The notes: generated by a model not told the origin, from the sequence alone. Counted from the first letter of the stretch, positions 19,510 to 28,883 are shown. The stretch: 64,000 bases of DNA from Marseilla massiliensis (GCF_016899955.1 NZ_JACJJL010000002.1:62001-126000); one strand, 5' to 3'. Numbers and translations are program-made.

Positions 19510-21279
19510 ATGACAACAAAAACAATGACAAGGACATTGCAAACGGCCATTTGCGCCACGATGGCGCTGGCCATGGCTGCATGCTCCGACCGGATGGACT
19601 ACCATGAATATGTAGTGAAGGACAAGGAGCAGATCACCGCCACGTTTGAAGACGTGGGAGGATTCATGACCGACATCTACAACCACGTCGACTACGACTA
19701 CGGACAATACTATTCGGGCGCCGTGCTCGGCTCGGCCAGCGACGAGGCCGAATACGCCCTGCAAGGCAACGCCATCGAAGACTTCTACAACGGGGCATGG
19801 AGTGCAACCAACGCAAAGGAAACACTGTGGAACGACATGTACGAGGGCATAGCCGCATGCAACGTCTACATCGACGAGTTCACGGGGCTCACGTTCGACG
19901 ACCTCGCGCTCAACAGCGACTACGAGAAGCAGCTCTACCGCTACAACAACTATGAATGGGAGGCGCGGTTCATGCGCGCATACTTCTACTTTGTGCTGGC
20001 AAGGCAGTACGGCGGGGTGCCTCTGGTCACCCATACCCAGAGCTACGACATCACCAACGCGCTGCCCAGGGAGTCGAGCGACAGCATCTTCAGCTTCATC
20101 ATAAGCGAATGCGACGCAATAAAAGACTCCATAATAGCCGACTACTCAGACCTTGGGGCCATGGACATGGGAGCCAACGAGACGGGCAGGGCCGACAGGC
20201 TGGCCGTGCTCGCGCTCAAGGCCAGGGCCGCACTCTACTGGGCCAGCCCGCTGTTCAACCCCGATGACGACGCCACGCGGTGGTACAACGCAGCCCTGTA
20301 TACCAAGCAGCTCATCGACGAATGCACCGAACGGGGCAAGAGGCTGGCCGACGACTATGAGTCGCTGTGGGCAACCGACAACTACAGCAACGCCAACATC
20401 ATGTGCGAGATAATATTCGGAAGGCGTGTCTACGGCTCTGGCAGCGAAGGCGTGTCGAGCACGTTTGAGTCATACAACTACCCCGTAGGCATTGAAGGCG
20501 GCAACGGGGGCAACTGCCCTACGCAGACACTGGTCGACGCCTACGAGTTTGTCAGCGGCGACAGCGCCGGACTCAGGCCGAAAGACCTGGCCGACTACGA
20601 CCCCGACAAGCCATATTACGACGACCGCGACCCGCGCTTCTATGTCACGGTGGCCAAGAACGGCGACGAAAACTGGCCCAGCTCCAACACCACCCCGCTG
20701 CAAACCTACTACGGGGGGATAAACGCCGAGCCGCTCACAGGGGGCACGCCGACGGGCTATTACGTCAAGAAGCTGTGCCACTCGGCCATCGACCTGTCGT
20801 CGAACAGCTCTTACGAGGCCGACAACCACACATGGGTGACGTTCAGGCTCGGTGAGTTCTACCTCAACTACGCCGAGGCTGTGTTCAAATACCTGGGCAG
20901 CCCGTATGCCACCGACGGCGAACTGACCATGAGCGCGGCCGATGCACTCGACAAGACGCGCCTGAGGGCCGGACTGAAAAGCCTCAGCGAGGTGCGGCCG
21001 GGCATGACCAACGACGAGTTCTGGGACGTTTACAAGACCGAACGCATGGTTGAGCTGGCCTTCGAGGGCCACCGCTTCTGGGACGTGCGCCGCTGGAAGG
21101 AGGCCGACGAGCACTTCACGTCGGTCGACGAGATGAAGCTCACGCTCAATTCCGACAGCACCATCAGCTACGAACGCAACACGGTGAGCCGCACATGGGA
21201 CGACAAGATGTACCTGTTCCCCATCCCCCAGTCTGAAATACAGAAGAACCCTAACCTCACGCAGAACCCCGGCTGGTAA
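19510..21279 (+). CDS. SusD/RagB-family glycan-binding lipoprotein, second copy
   Basis: A 589-residue surface lipoprotein with lipobox Cys at residue 25 (MALAMAACSD). Family features include the NAKETLWNDMYEGIAACN helix region, RFMRAYFYFVLARQYGGVPLV, FYLNYAEAVFK, the ERMVELAFEGHRFWDVRRWKE block and the end PQSEIQKNPNLTQNPGW. It partners the second SusC. No glycoside hydrolase, sulfatase or sigma/anti-sigma regulator lies next to the locus, so its substrate and regulation are not shown by context. Confidence 0.93.
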   Translation: MTTKTMTRTLQTAICATMALAMAACSDRMDYHEYVVKDKEQITATFEDVGGFMTDIYNHVDYDYGQYYSGAVLGSASDEAEYALQGNAIEDFYNGAWSATNAKETLWNDMYEGIAACNVYIDEFTGLTFDDLALNSDYEKQLYRYNNYEWEARFMRAYFYFVLARQYGGVPLVTHTQSYDITNALPRESSDSIFSFIISECDAIKDSIIADYSDLGAMDMGANETGRADRLAVLALKARAALYWASPLFNPDDDATRWYNAALYTKQLIDECTERGKRLADDYESLWATDNYSNANIMCEIIFGRRVYGSGSEGVSSTFESYNYPVGIEGGNGGNCPTQTLVDAYEFVSGDSAGLRPKDLADYDPDKPYYDDRDPRFYVTVAKNGDENWPSSNTTPLQTYYGGINAEPLTGGTPTGYYVKKLCHSAIDLSSNSSYEADNHTWVTFRLGEFYLNYAEAVFKYLGSPYATDGELTMSAADALDKTRLRAGLKSLSEVRPGMTNDEFWDVYKTERMVELAFEGHRFWDVRRWKEADEHFTSVDEMKLTLNSDSTISYERNTVSRTWDDKMYLFPIPQSEIQKNPNLTQNPGW

Positions 21280-21354
21280 TGGCCACGGCAGCACCGTGGG
21301 CTGCAACGTCCACGGCACAGCCCCACATCAAGGCCCCCGAGCACTGACCCTCAC

Positions 21355-21376
21355 AGTGAACGGGGCCATTTTGCCG
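21355..21376 (+). repeat. Solitary 22-bp repeat unit
   Basis: One isolated unit resembling array units (GAACGGGGCCATTTTGC; 15 of 17 positions match the last full unit of array 2) lies in the spacer between susD2 and the cardiolipin synthase gene, in the same orientation as all the arrays. Confidence 0.4.
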
Positions 21377-21554
21377 CCATACCTGTCACTTTTCGGCCGC
21401 AACGCTTGCCCATGTCGAAAATTTTGGTGATATTTGCGCTACGGTATGTGCCGGGGCAACGCCGCCGCCATTGCAAAGCCATGCGCCCGGCGGCAAGCAA
21501 CCGCACAGACGCCACCCCGCAACGCGCCCCGGAGGGGCTATTAACATACAGCCA

Positions 21555-22979
21555 ATGCACGGACTCTACCTCACAGGTGTAATCATCAATGAGATAATAG
21601 CAGCCGTGGCAATCGTCCACGTGCTGATGGACAACCGCCAGCCGGCCAAGACCATGGCATGGGCGTTGGTCATCTTCTTCGTGCCTGTTGTGGGCATATT
21701 GCTCTACGTCTTCTTCGGCATAAACACTCGCAAGGAGCGCATGATGAGCCAACGCAGCATGGACCAGCTCACCAAACGGTCGATGCTGGAGTTCGCCGAG
21801 CAGCACGACCTGCACCTGCCCGAGGCCTACAGGCAGACGATCGACCTGTTTGTAAACCAGAACATGGCCATGCCTTTCAACAACACCAAGGCCGACATCT
21901 ACACCGACGGGCACTCGTTCTTCCTCGAACTGTTGCACGCCATAGGCCAGGCGCGCCACCACATACACATCGACATGTACATATTTGCAGACGACGCGCT
22001 TGGCAATCTCGTTGCCGACGCCCTCATAGACAGTTCGCGCCGCGGCGTCGAGGTAAGGGTGATATACGACGATGTGGGCTGCTGGAACGTGAGCCACCGG
22101 TTCTTCGAGCGCATGCGCGAAGGCGGCGTGGACGTCAGGCCGTTCCTCCCCGTAAGGTTCCCAACGTTCACCGGCAAGGTGAACTACCGCAACCACCGCA
22201 AGATTGTGGTCATCGACGGGCGCACGGGATTCATCGGCGGCATGAACATAGCGCTGCGCTATGTGAAGGGAACGGGCACCCAGGCATGGCGAGACACGAT
22301 GGTGCGCATCACCGGCGGGGCGCTCTACGGGCTGCAACGGGCTTTCCTGGTCGACTGGTATTTCGTTGACCGCACGCTCATATCAAGCCGGAAATACTAT
22401 CCACAGCCCGATGGCAGCGTGGCATCGGCCTGCATCGCGCAGATAGTTACAAGCAGCCCGATAGCCCCCTACCCCGACATCATGCAGGGATATGTGCGAA
22501 TAATCCTCGGCGCACGGCGCTACATATACATCGAGACGCCCTACTTCCTGCCCACGGAGCCCGTGCTCTTCGCCATGAAGACGGCCTCGGTGGGAGGCAT
22601 CGACATACGCATCATCGTCCCGAGGCACAGCGACAGCAGGTTTGTAGAGTGGGCGGGGCGGTCGTATCTGCGCAACATGGTCGAGGCGGGAGTGAAGATT
22701 TACATGTACACTGCGGGGTTCATGCACAGCAAACTGCTCGTGTGCGACGACTCGCTCGCCACATGCGGGTCGACAAACGTAGACTTCCGAAGCTTTGAAA
22801 ACAACTTTGAGGGCAACGCGTTTTTCTACGACGAAGAGACGGCCATGCGCTTCAAGCAGGTCTTCCTGGCCGACCAAGAACGGTCGGTGCTGTTCAACGA
22901 CACCGCACAAGGCAAGCAGCCAAACTTCATGGCGCGCCTTTGGGAGAGCCTGATCAGGCTGCTCTCGCCCGTGCTGTGA
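21555..22979 (+). CDS. cls: Cardiolipin synthase (phospholipase D family)
   Basis: Transfers a phosphatidyl group between two phosphatidylglycerols to make cardiolipin at the inner membrane. The 474-residue protein has two N-terminal membrane segments (about residues 5-24 and 35-54) and two HKD motifs, NHRKIVVIDG and MHSKLLVCDD, that form the catalytic pair. The start MHGLYLTGVI puts the first membrane helix at the N-terminus as in the family; the open frame upstream is not conserved-looking. It is monocistronic and convergent with rsmD. Confidence 0.93.
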   Translation: MHGLYLTGVIINEIIAAVAIVHVLMDNRQPAKTMAWALVIFFVPVVGILLYVFFGINTRKERMMSQRSMDQLTKRSMLEFAEQHDLHLPEAYRQTIDLFVNQNMAMPFNNTKADIYTDGHSFFLELLHAIGQARHHIHIDMYIFADDALGNLVADALIDSSRRGVEVRVIYDDVGCWNVSHRFFERMREGGVDVRPFLPVRFPTFTGKVNYRNHRKIVVIDGRTGFIGGMNIALRYVKGTGTQAWRDTMVRITGGALYGLQRAFLVDWYFVDRTLISSRKYYPQPDGSVASACIAQIVTSSPIAPYPDIMQGYVRIILGARRYIYIETPYFLPTEPVLFAMKTASVGGIDIRIIVPRHSDSRFVEWAGRSYLRNMVEAGVKIYMYTAGFMHSKLLVCDDSLATCGSTNVDFRSFENNFEGNAFFYDEETAMRFKQVFLADQERSVLFNDTAQGKQPNFMARLWESLIRLLSPVL

Positions 22980-23068
22980 GCCGGGCTACGCCCCAAGGGC
23001 AGGCGCAATGGGCTGTCCCAGGGCCGCAGCCATGGCACGGCGGGGCGCCAAGGGCTGTGGGGCGCATA

Positions 23069-23094
23069 CAAAAAAAGGCTGGCAAACGTCAGCC
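23069..23094 (-). terminator. Terminator of the DUF3822-rsmD operon
   Basis: On the minus strand GGCTG, an 8-nt loop and CAGCC (23077-23081 with 23090-23094) are followed by eight T residues. The stem overlaps the rsmD stop codon at 23089-23091. Confidence 0.75.
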
Positions 23095-23622
23095 CTTGAA
23101 TATCGAAAAGTTAACACTGCCGTACTCACGGCGCTCGATGAAGTGGGCATCGGAGCTGAAATCGTTCTTCGCCCCGTGCTCAAGCACGAACACACCGCCC
23201 TCAGACAGTATGCCCGAAGCGAAGACCATGCCCGGTATGGCGGCCAGTTCACCGAGCGCATAAGGCGGGTCGGCGAAGATGAAGTCGAACTTCTGGCGGC
23301 ACGACTTGACAAACCTCAGCGCGTCGGCGCGCAGCGGCAGGCAGTTGACGGCCCCTATCTTGGCCAGGCACTGCTTGATGAAGGCGTGGTGGTCGCGGTC
23401 TATCTCGACGCTGACCACGCGGTCACAGCCCCTGGACAGAAGCTCGAGCGTGATGCTGCCCGTGCCCGAGAAGAGGTCGAGGGCCTGCTTCCCTTCCAGG
23501 TCTATGTGCCCCGCGAGCACGTTGAATATGTTCTCCTTGGCGAAATCGGTGGTCGGCCTGGCCTTGAACGAGCGTGGTATGTCAAAACGGCGCCCCTTGT
23601 ACAATCCTGTTATAATCCTCAT
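23089..23622 (-). CDS. rsmD: 16S rRNA (guanine(966)-N(2))-methyltransferase
   Basis: Methylates G966 of 16S rRNA in the 30S subunit using S-adenosylmethionine. The 177-residue protein starts MRIITGLYKGR and has the SAM-binding motif LDLFSGTGSITLELLSRG, acidic VSVEIDR, and the catalytic ADPPY motif of N-methyltransferases. Length and motif order are normal for RsmD. It begins 4 nt after the stop of the DUF3822 gene and forms an operon with it. Confidence 0.94.
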   Translation of the reverse strand: MRIITGLYKGRRFDIPRSFKARPTTDFAKENIFNVLAGHIDLEGKQALDLFSGTGSITLELLSRGCDRVVSVEIDRDHHAFIKQCLAKIGAVNCLPLRADALRFVKSCRQKFDFIFADPPYALGELAAIPGMVFASGILSEGGVFVLEHGAKNDFSSDAHFIERREYGSVNFSIFKG

Positions 23623-23626
23623 ATTG

Positions 23627-24451
23627 TCATCTGCCTTTCACATAGTAAGCTACCAAATCGTATGGCATGCCCTTGACGAGCGTTGCCGGCGAACGGTTGA
23701 AGTCGCCCACAGGGTTTATCACATAGGCCCTCAACAGAAACTTCCTGAGCTCTTCCAATATCCACTCCCGGTCGGGAATGTCGCCCACGATGTGCATCTC
23801 GTCGTGCTCGGGCTTCAGCGCCAGCTGCTTCCAGACGTAGAGAAGGAAGTACAGAGCGTCGTGTGCGTGGCCCGCATCAAAGGCGTTGCAGTACTTGAAA
23901 CGGTTCTGGGCGAAGCTGAACACCTCCAGTTTCTTGTCGTGGAAATAGCCGTACAGCTTGCTGCGCGTGCCTATGAAGCTGCGCTGGTGCAGGTATTTCC
24001 ACACGGGAGTCATGGCACAATTCACCCTCACGTCGGCAAAATGGTCGTCGACAACGAGCTTAAGGTCCTTGTTGACCGAGAAGAGTGCCACGGCGTTGAG
24101 CTCGGGCAAGACGTTGAACATCACCCTGTCGGCATTCTGCTTCGGGAACGAGTGGCGGTAGAGAGTGTCGGCGTCTGGCTCGCAGAACATGTCGACAGGC
24201 ACCATGAGCACGGGCGAATCGACCATGAGCATGGCCCTCTTGAAATCCATCGATGGCAGCTCGGCGGTTTTGAATGCCTCGCGCAGGTTGGCCGCCATGG
24301 ATATTCCGCTCCTCACGGTGTAGGGCTCGAATGTAACTCCGCTTCCCTCCGGCCCCGTCTTCAATGCCGAAAACGAAAGCGAATGGCGGCTGACGCGTAT
24401 TGTGAGCCGCCTTCCGCCACTTTGTAAGTTGGTGTTTTGGGATGTATCCAT
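23627..24451 (-). CDS. DUF3822 family protein
   Basis: A 274-residue protein of unknown function from a Bacteroidetes-specific family, commonly found beside rsmD. From memory, a Bacteroides homologue has an actin/ASKHA-like ATPase fold; no catalytic motif can be claimed here. No signal peptide or membrane segment is seen, so it is likely cytoplasmic. The start MDTSQNTNLQSG was chosen because a -7 promoter box (24475-24482) lies just upstream and the longer open frame runs through the neighbour's terminator. Confidence 0.8.
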   Translation of the reverse strand: MDTSQNTNLQSGGRRLTIRVSRHSLSFSALKTGPEGSGVTFEPYTVRSGISMAANLREAFKTAELPSMDFKRAMLMVDSPVLMVPVDMFCEPDADTLYRHSFPKQNADRVMFNVLPELNAVALFSVNKDLKLVVDDHFADVRVNCAMTPVWKYLHQRSFIGTRSKLYGYFHDKKLEVFSFAQNRFKYCNAFDAGHAHDALYFLLYVWKQLALKPEHDEMHIVGDIPDREWILEELRKFLLRAYVINPVGDFNRSPATLVKGMPYDLVAYYVKGR

Positions 24452-24474
24452 TGTCTGTTGGGTCTTCTTTTGTG

Positions 24475-24506
24475 CAAAGGTAGCACAAAAAAACGAGAGG
24501 AAGAAA
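24475..24506 (-). promoter_or_regulatory. Promoter of the DUF3822-rsmD operon
   Basis: On the minus strand TACCTTTG (24475-24482) is a perfect -7 box, with TTTC 20 nt upstream (24503-24506) as a weak -33. Confidence 0.6.
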
Positions 24507-24544
24507 CTAACGATTGTGTTTTTGGCATATTGCCGTCTACAACG

Positions 24545-24575
24545 CAAAGAGAGGCAGGACACGGCCCGCCTCTCT
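24545..24575 (-). terminator. Terminator of the lemA/TPM operon
   Basis: On the minus strand an 8-bp stem AGAGAGGC/GCCTCTCT (24568-24575 with 24548-24555) is followed by TTGCG. It lies 10 nt past the TPM gene stop. Confidence 0.65.
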
Positions 24576-24584
24576 GTTGCATGA

Positions 24585-25523
24585 TCACCAATTCGACTCC
24601 GAACCGCCTCCGCCGGAGTCGCCTCCGCCAAAGCTGCCGCCGCTGAAGCCTCCGCCCACGCCTCCGCTGCCGCCCCGTCCGCCGTTCAACAACGAGCCGA
24701 GCAGCATGCCGGTGAGGAAAGAGTGCAGTCCGCCGCCGCGGTCGTCGCCATCGCCCTCGTCGGTTTCGTCGACCTTGATGCGCCCGCATTTCCCGCAGAC
24801 GTAGACATCCTTGCGCATCAGGTGGCCGTTAATGGCCCTGTAACGGTCGCGCGACATGATGTTGAGCGCGCGCTTGCCACAGTACGGGCAACGCTTCTTG
24901 CGCTGTCCGAACACCCCCGACATGTATAGCACGAATACCACTATGCCAAGCAACATTACCAGTGCCGCGATGTCGGAGCCATTGTCCTGCCGACCATCTG
25001 GCTGCATGGTGCCGTCGAGCACGGCGCAAACGGCCTTTGCACCGGCCACCATTCCGCCGTTGATGTCGCCGCGCCTGAATGCCGGCACCATCAGTTGCGA
25101 CTGTATGCGCTTGCACTTGGCGTCGGTAAGGAAGCCTTCTATGCCGTAGCCTGTGTGCATCCTTATGCTACGCTGGTCGGCTACATAGAGTATCAGCAGG
25201 CCGTTGTTGCTGTCGCCCTTGCCTATGCCCCAGTGCCTGAAAAGGCTTTGCGCAAAGTCGAAGGGTGCCTGACCGCCTATTGACGGCAGCACCACCACAG
25301 CCACCTCGATGCCTGTCGACGCCTCGAGGCGGCCGAACATGGCGTCGATGGTGTCGCGTGCAGCGGCCGACATGAGCCCCGCCGGGTCGGCAACGTAGCG
25401 CCTTGCGTCATGCACGTGCACGTTGGGCACTGTCTCGACGGTGTAAGCCCTGCCTGGTTCCTGTGCCCAGGCAGCCGCGACGATGGCGAATGCCAATATG
25501 AAAAACAGCGTGAGTCGTCTCAT
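24585..25523 (-). CDS. TPM-domain (YgcG/Psb32-like) envelope protein
   Basis: A 312-residue protein with signal peptide (MRRLTLFFILAFAIVAAAWAQ), a TPM domain (about residues 38-175, including YVADPAGLMSAAARDTID and GIEVAVVVLPSIGG), a membrane helix near 185-200, a four-Cys zinc ribbon (CPYCGKRA and CGKCGR) and a Gly/Ser-rich tail (GGSGGVGGGFSGGSFGGGDS). TPM proteins are membrane-associated and often encoded with LemA; their biochemical role is poorly defined. The start lies 9 nt after the lemA stop, so the two are co-transcribed. Confidence 0.9.
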   Translation of the reverse strand: MRRLTLFFILAFAIVAAAWAQEPGRAYTVETVPNVHVHDARRYVADPAGLMSAAARDTIDAMFGRLEASTGIEVAVVVLPSIGGQAPFDFAQSLFRHWGIGKGDSNNGLLILYVADQRSIRMHTGYGIEGFLTDAKCKRIQSQLMVPAFRRGDINGGMVAGAKAVCAVLDGTMQPDGRQDNGSDIAALVMLLGIVVFVLYMSGVFGQRKKRCPYCGKRALNIMSRDRYRAINGHLMRKDVYVCGKCGRIKVDETDEGDGDDRGGGLHSFLTGMLLGSLLNGGRGGSGGVGGGFSGGSFGGGDSGGGGSESNW

Positions 25524-25532
25524 CGCCTATGG

Positions 25533-26126
25533 TCAGAATTTCACCTCGGGTGCCTTCTCTGCCCCGCTCTCGGCCTCGAAGTACGACTTCTTGTCGAATC
25601 CGAACAGGCCGGCAAGTATGTTTTTGGGGAAGCGGCGTATGGCCACGTTGTATGCCTTGGCCGCATCGTTGAAGTCTTTGCGTGCCACCGTGATGCGGTT
25701 CTCGGTGCCTTCGAGCTGCGACTGCAGCTCAAGGAAGTTCTGGTTTGCCTTCAGGTCGGGGTACTGCTCACGTATGGCGAGCAGCTTGCCCAGCGCCGCC
25801 GTCAGCTCGCCCTGCGCCCTCTGGAACTGCGCCAGCCTCTCGGGGGTGAGCTCCGAGGCGTCTACCTTTATCTGGGTGGCCTTGCTCCGCGCCTCGATCA
25901 CGCCCTCGAGCGTCTCTTGCTCGTGCGTGGCGTAACCCTTGACCGTGTTCACGAGGTTTGGGATGAGGTCGGCCCGGCGCTGGTATTGGGTCTCAACGTT
26001 GGCCCACTTACCGGCCACCTGCTCGTCCATCGACACGAGGCCGTTATATCCTGTCACACACCAAAGCAGGAGAATCACTACGACCGCCCCTGCGATAATC
26101 CATCCTAAATGTTTCTTTACGTTCAT
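25533..26126 (-). CDS. lemA: LemA family membrane protein
   Basis: A 197-residue protein with one N-terminal membrane anchor (about residues 7-24, LGWIIAGAVVVILLLWC) and the LemA helical domain, including YNGLVSMDEQV, the hallmark QYQRRADLIPNLVNTVKGY and the C-terminal FPKNILAGLFGF. LemA proteins are inner-membrane proteins of uncertain function commonly paired with TPM-domain proteins, as here. The start MNVKKHLG places the anchor at the N-terminus; the longer open frame overlaps the upstream gene region. Confidence 0.93.
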   Translation of the reverse strand: MNVKKHLGWIIAGAVVVILLLWCVTGYNGLVSMDEQVAGKWANVETQYQRRADLIPNLVNTVKGYATHEQETLEGVIEARSKATQIKVDASELTPERLAQFQRAQGELTAALGKLLAIREQYPDLKANQNFLELQSQLEGTENRITVARKDFNDAAKAYNVAIRRFPKNILAGLFGFDKKSYFEAESGAEKAPEVKF

Positions 26127-26167
26127 TTTTATATTGGTTAATGATTTATATATAATCGTGACTGGGC

Positions 26168-26653
26168 CTATTCCCAACTTCCGGCGGTGCTCCCGGGCTT
26201 GCTTCTGTCGCCGAACCTGATGCCCGGGTATTGCCCTTTAGCCTTGGCCTTGGCCACCACGTCGGCCACGCTGGCGGCGTCGAGGCCCGACAGGAAGTCT
26301 TCGTAGAGCGCGCCGCACTCAACGGTTGGCTGCCTGTTGCCGGCCTTGGTGACCGCAGTGCCGGCCTCTATGCTGAAGCGCTTGCCGCCGCCGAAGGGTA
26401 TCACTGCCACCGTGTCGGCCATGTAACCGGCCGCCACGAGCGTGTCGAGCGAACCGCAGAAGCGGCCGCGCTCGCGCATATACCTTAACTGGGCGTCGCG
26501 TATGGCCACGAGGCGCTGCCTTACCAGCGACTCGCGCTGGCGCCTTTCTTTGTCGAAGCCGACAGGAACGACTATGCTCCTCACACATACCAACAGCAAC
26601 AACAATGCCACAACAGACAGCAATATGTTGGTTTTCTTGTTTCCAGATGCCAT
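26168..26653 (-). CDS. Conserved membrane-anchored protein of unknown function
   Basis: A 161-residue protein not assigned to a named family. It has one hydrophobic helix (about residues 10-29, ILLSVVALLLLLVCVRSIVV) followed by a basic, helical segment (RQRLVAIRDAQLRYMRERGRF) and a small soluble domain. The layout is pilin-like in outline, but there is no prepilin cleavage site. It starts one base after the previous gene's stop and precedes lemA by 41 nt, so it belongs to the same envelope operon. Confidence 0.75.
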   Translation of the reverse strand: MASGNKKTNILLSVVALLLLLVCVRSIVVPVGFDKERRQRESLVRQRLVAIRDAQLRYMRERGRFCGSLDTLVAAGYMADTVAVIPFGGGKRFSIEAGTAVTKAGNRQPTVECGALYEDFLSGLDAASVADVVAKAKAKGQYPGIRFGDRSKPGSTAGSWE

Positions 26654-26654
26654 A

Positions 26655-27137
26655 TCAGTAATTCTCTAAAGCCTTTATTCGCTTTTCCGTTCGCTTGCGT
26701 TTCTTTGCGGTGAAGATGGAGAAGAAGTCGAACGAAACCACCGGGGTTTGCCTCGGCATGTACTTGTTCTCTTCCTTGAGCTTGCCCAGCATGTTGCTTA
26801 TGCCGGCGCTCACCTGTGGCATGCTGCCATAGATGACCACCTCCCTGAGGGCATTGAACGTGCGCATCAGGGCCACCGTGTCGGTCAGTTCGCTGCAAAG
26901 CAAATGACGCGCAAGGTAACCCTGCCGCCCGAGCACTATGCTGTCGGCCTCGGCCGGTACGGTGAATTCACCGCGGTAGTTGCTGCGGTACTGGCTTATG
27001 AGAGCCGTGTCGACTGTGACGACCACCCCGCTGAGGGGGACACCCGTCTCCATGTCGACAACGACGCATTCTCTTTGCGCTGCTGCCCCAAGGCTCACCA
27101 TCAAGCCGATAGACGCCAATACATGCCTCACCGACAT
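26655..27137 (-). CDS. Small secreted protein with a carboxypeptidase-D regulatory-like domain
   Basis: A 160-residue protein with signal peptide (MSVRHVLASIGLMVSLGAAAQ) and a beta-sandwich of the CarboxypepD_reg-like type seen at SusC N-termini (DMETGVPLSGVVVTVDTALIS, then YRGEFTVPAEADSIVLGRQGY). The C-terminal third is basic (FTAKKRKRTEKRIKALENY). It is the first gene of the four-gene operon, preceded by a -7 promoter box. It has no barrel domain, so it is a stand-alone domain rather than a truncated SusC; its function is unknown. Confidence 0.75.
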   Translation of the reverse strand: MSVRHVLASIGLMVSLGAAAQRECVVVDMETGVPLSGVVVTVDTALISQYRSNYRGEFTVPAEADSIVLGRQGYLARHLLCSELTDTVALMRTFNALREVVIYGSMPQVSAGISNMLGKLKEENKYMPRQTPVVSFDFFSIFTAKKRKRTEKRIKALENY

Positions 27138-27169
27138 AACCTTATGTATTTAATATTGTTATATTTTCA

Positions 27170-27201
27170 CAAAGATAGGCGTTTCTTGTGAACCTGGCAA
27201 G
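27170..27201 (-). promoter_or_regulatory. Promoter of the lemA/TPM operon
   Basis: On the minus strand CTTG (27198-27201), 20 nt and TATCTTTG (27170-27177) match the Bacteroidetes consensus. It is divergent from the helicase promoter about 90 bp away. Confidence 0.65.
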
Positions 27202-27262
27202 CCCCGACGGCATGAGTTGTTTATTTTTTTGATGTTTTAATCTTTATTTCGCGCATTTTCCG

Positions 27263-27270
27263 TATCTTTG
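27263..27270 (+). promoter_or_regulatory. -7 promoter element for the RecD-like helicase gene
   Basis: TATCTTTG at 27263-27270 matches the -7 box and lies 23 nt before the ATG. No good TTTG is found 19-21 nt upstream, where the sequence is T-rich. Confidence 0.5.
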
Positions 27271-27292
27271 TTTCTGACTAACGCAACACGAC

Positions 27293-28798
27293 ATGATGAC
27301 AGACGCACTAACCGACATGGTTACCCGCGAACTGGGCTTTGCCCCCACTGCCGACCAGCGGAAGGCCATAGCCACGTTCGCTTCGTTCATGACCGCACGC
27401 TCAGACATGGCGGCCATGCTTATGCGCGGCTCGGCCGGAACGGGCAAGACCACGCTGGCCTCGGCCATTGTCAGGTCGCTGGCGGCGCTGCGGTGGCGCA
27501 TGGTGCTGCTGGCACCTACGGGCCGGGCGGCCAAGGTGTTTGCACTGAACGCCGGCCACAGGGCCTACACCATACACCGCAGGATATACCGGCAGAAGGC
27601 CCTCAGGGCCGACATGGGCGGGTTCAGCCTGAACAACAACCTGCACTCCGACACCCTGTTCGTGGTCGACGAGGCGTCGATGATTGCAAACAGCAGCGCC
27701 GGCGAGGCGGCCTTCGGCAGCGGTTGCCTGCTCGACGACCTCGTGGAATACGTCTACAGCGGGCGCAACTGCCGCCTGATGCTCATCGGCGACCGCGCAC
27801 AGCTGCCGCCGGTGGGCGAGGCCGAAAGCCCGGCACTGTCGGCCGGGGTGATGGAGGGCTACGGACTGACGGTGTTCGAGGCCGAGCTCGACGAGGTGAT
27901 GCGCCAAGGCAACGGCTCGGGGATACTGTTCAACGCCACTGTCATCCGGCGGATGATTACGCACGACGAGCTGACGGGGCTGCCCATGATTGCTTTCAAG
28001 GGGTTTGCCGACATATGCATAGTCAACGGCGACGAGCTGATCGAGGCGCTGGCGTCGAGCTACAGCCGGGCGGGCACCGACGAGACCATCGTGATAACGC
28101 GGAGCAACAAGCGGGCGGTGGTATACAACCGGGGCATCAGGGCCATGGTGCTCGGGCGCGAAGAGGAACTCACCACGGGCGACATGGTGATGGTGGTGAA
28201 GAACAACTACCACTGGACCGAGAATGAGCGCAGGGCCGAAGCCGCCGCAGCAGGCACCGAGGCGGCGGGCGGAAAGGACAGCGACGATGGCGGAGACGAC
28301 GCCGAGGCGGTGCCGGCGTTCCTTGCCAACGGCGACAGGGCGGTGGTAAGGAGGGTGCGCCGCTGCCGTGAGCTCTACGGGTTCCGCTTTGCCGACGTCA
28401 CCTTTTCGCTGCCCGACTACGACGACTACGAGCTTACGGCCACCACGCTGCTCGACACACTGGCCTCTGAGGCGCCCGCGCTGACAAGGGAACAAAACGA
28501 ACAGCTGTTCAACGCCGTGATGGACGACTACGCCGACGTGCCGCTCAAGGCCGACAGGATAAGGAAACTCAAGCAAGACCCGTATTTCAACGCGCTGCAG
28601 GTGAAGCACGCCTATGCCGTGACTTGCCACAAGGCGCAAGGCGGGCAGTGGGCTCACGTATACGTAGACCAGGGATACATGACCGACGACATGCTCACCC
28701 CGGCCTACCTCCATTGGCTATACACAGCCTTTACACGGGCCACCGAGAAACTGATGCTCGTAAACTGGCCCGCCACCCAGAACGCCGATGCGCAATGA
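27293..28798 (+). CDS. RecD-like ATP-dependent DNA helicase (SF1, UvrD-like C-terminus)
   Basis: A 501-residue superfamily 1 helicase likely acting in DNA repair or replication. Walker A is GSAGTGKTTLASAI (about residues 46-59), Walker B LFVVDEASMI, motif III LIGDRAQLPPVGE, and the C-terminal motifs are VTCHKAQGGQW and LYTAFTRATEKL. It lacks RecD's RecBC-interaction region, so it resembles the stand-alone RecD2-like proteins common in Bacteroidetes. A Glu/Ala-rich loop near residues 310-345 interrupts the core. Followed by a 441-nt spacer with repeat array 4. Confidence 0.9.
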   Translation: MMTDALTDMVTRELGFAPTADQRKAIATFASFMTARSDMAAMLMRGSAGTGKTTLASAIVRSLAALRWRMVLLAPTGRAAKVFALNAGHRAYTIHRRIYRQKALRADMGGFSLNNNLHSDTLFVVDEASMIANSSAGEAAFGSGCLLDDLVEYVYSGRNCRLMLIGDRAQLPPVGEAESPALSAGVMEGYGLTVFEAELDEVMRQGNGSGILFNATVIRRMITHDELTGLPMIAFKGFADICIVNGDELIEALASSYSRAGTDETIVITRSNKRAVVYNRGIRAMVLGREEELTTGDMVMVVKNNYHWTENERRAEAAAAGTEAAGGKDSDDGGDDAEAVPAFLANGDRAVVRRVRRCRELYGFRFADVTFSLPDYDDYELTATTLLDTLASEAPALTREQNEQLFNAVMDDYADVPLKADRIRKLKQDPYFNALQVKHAYAVTCHKAQGGQWAHVYVDQGYMTDDMLTPAYLHWLYTAFTRATEKLMLVNWPATQNADAQ

Positions 28799-28883
28799 GC
28801 GGCGCACGGCGGCACAGCATTTTATGTAAAGATATATTCACGCCCCGGCCCTGCGGCGCAACAGCCTGGCCCACTGTGGGTTG

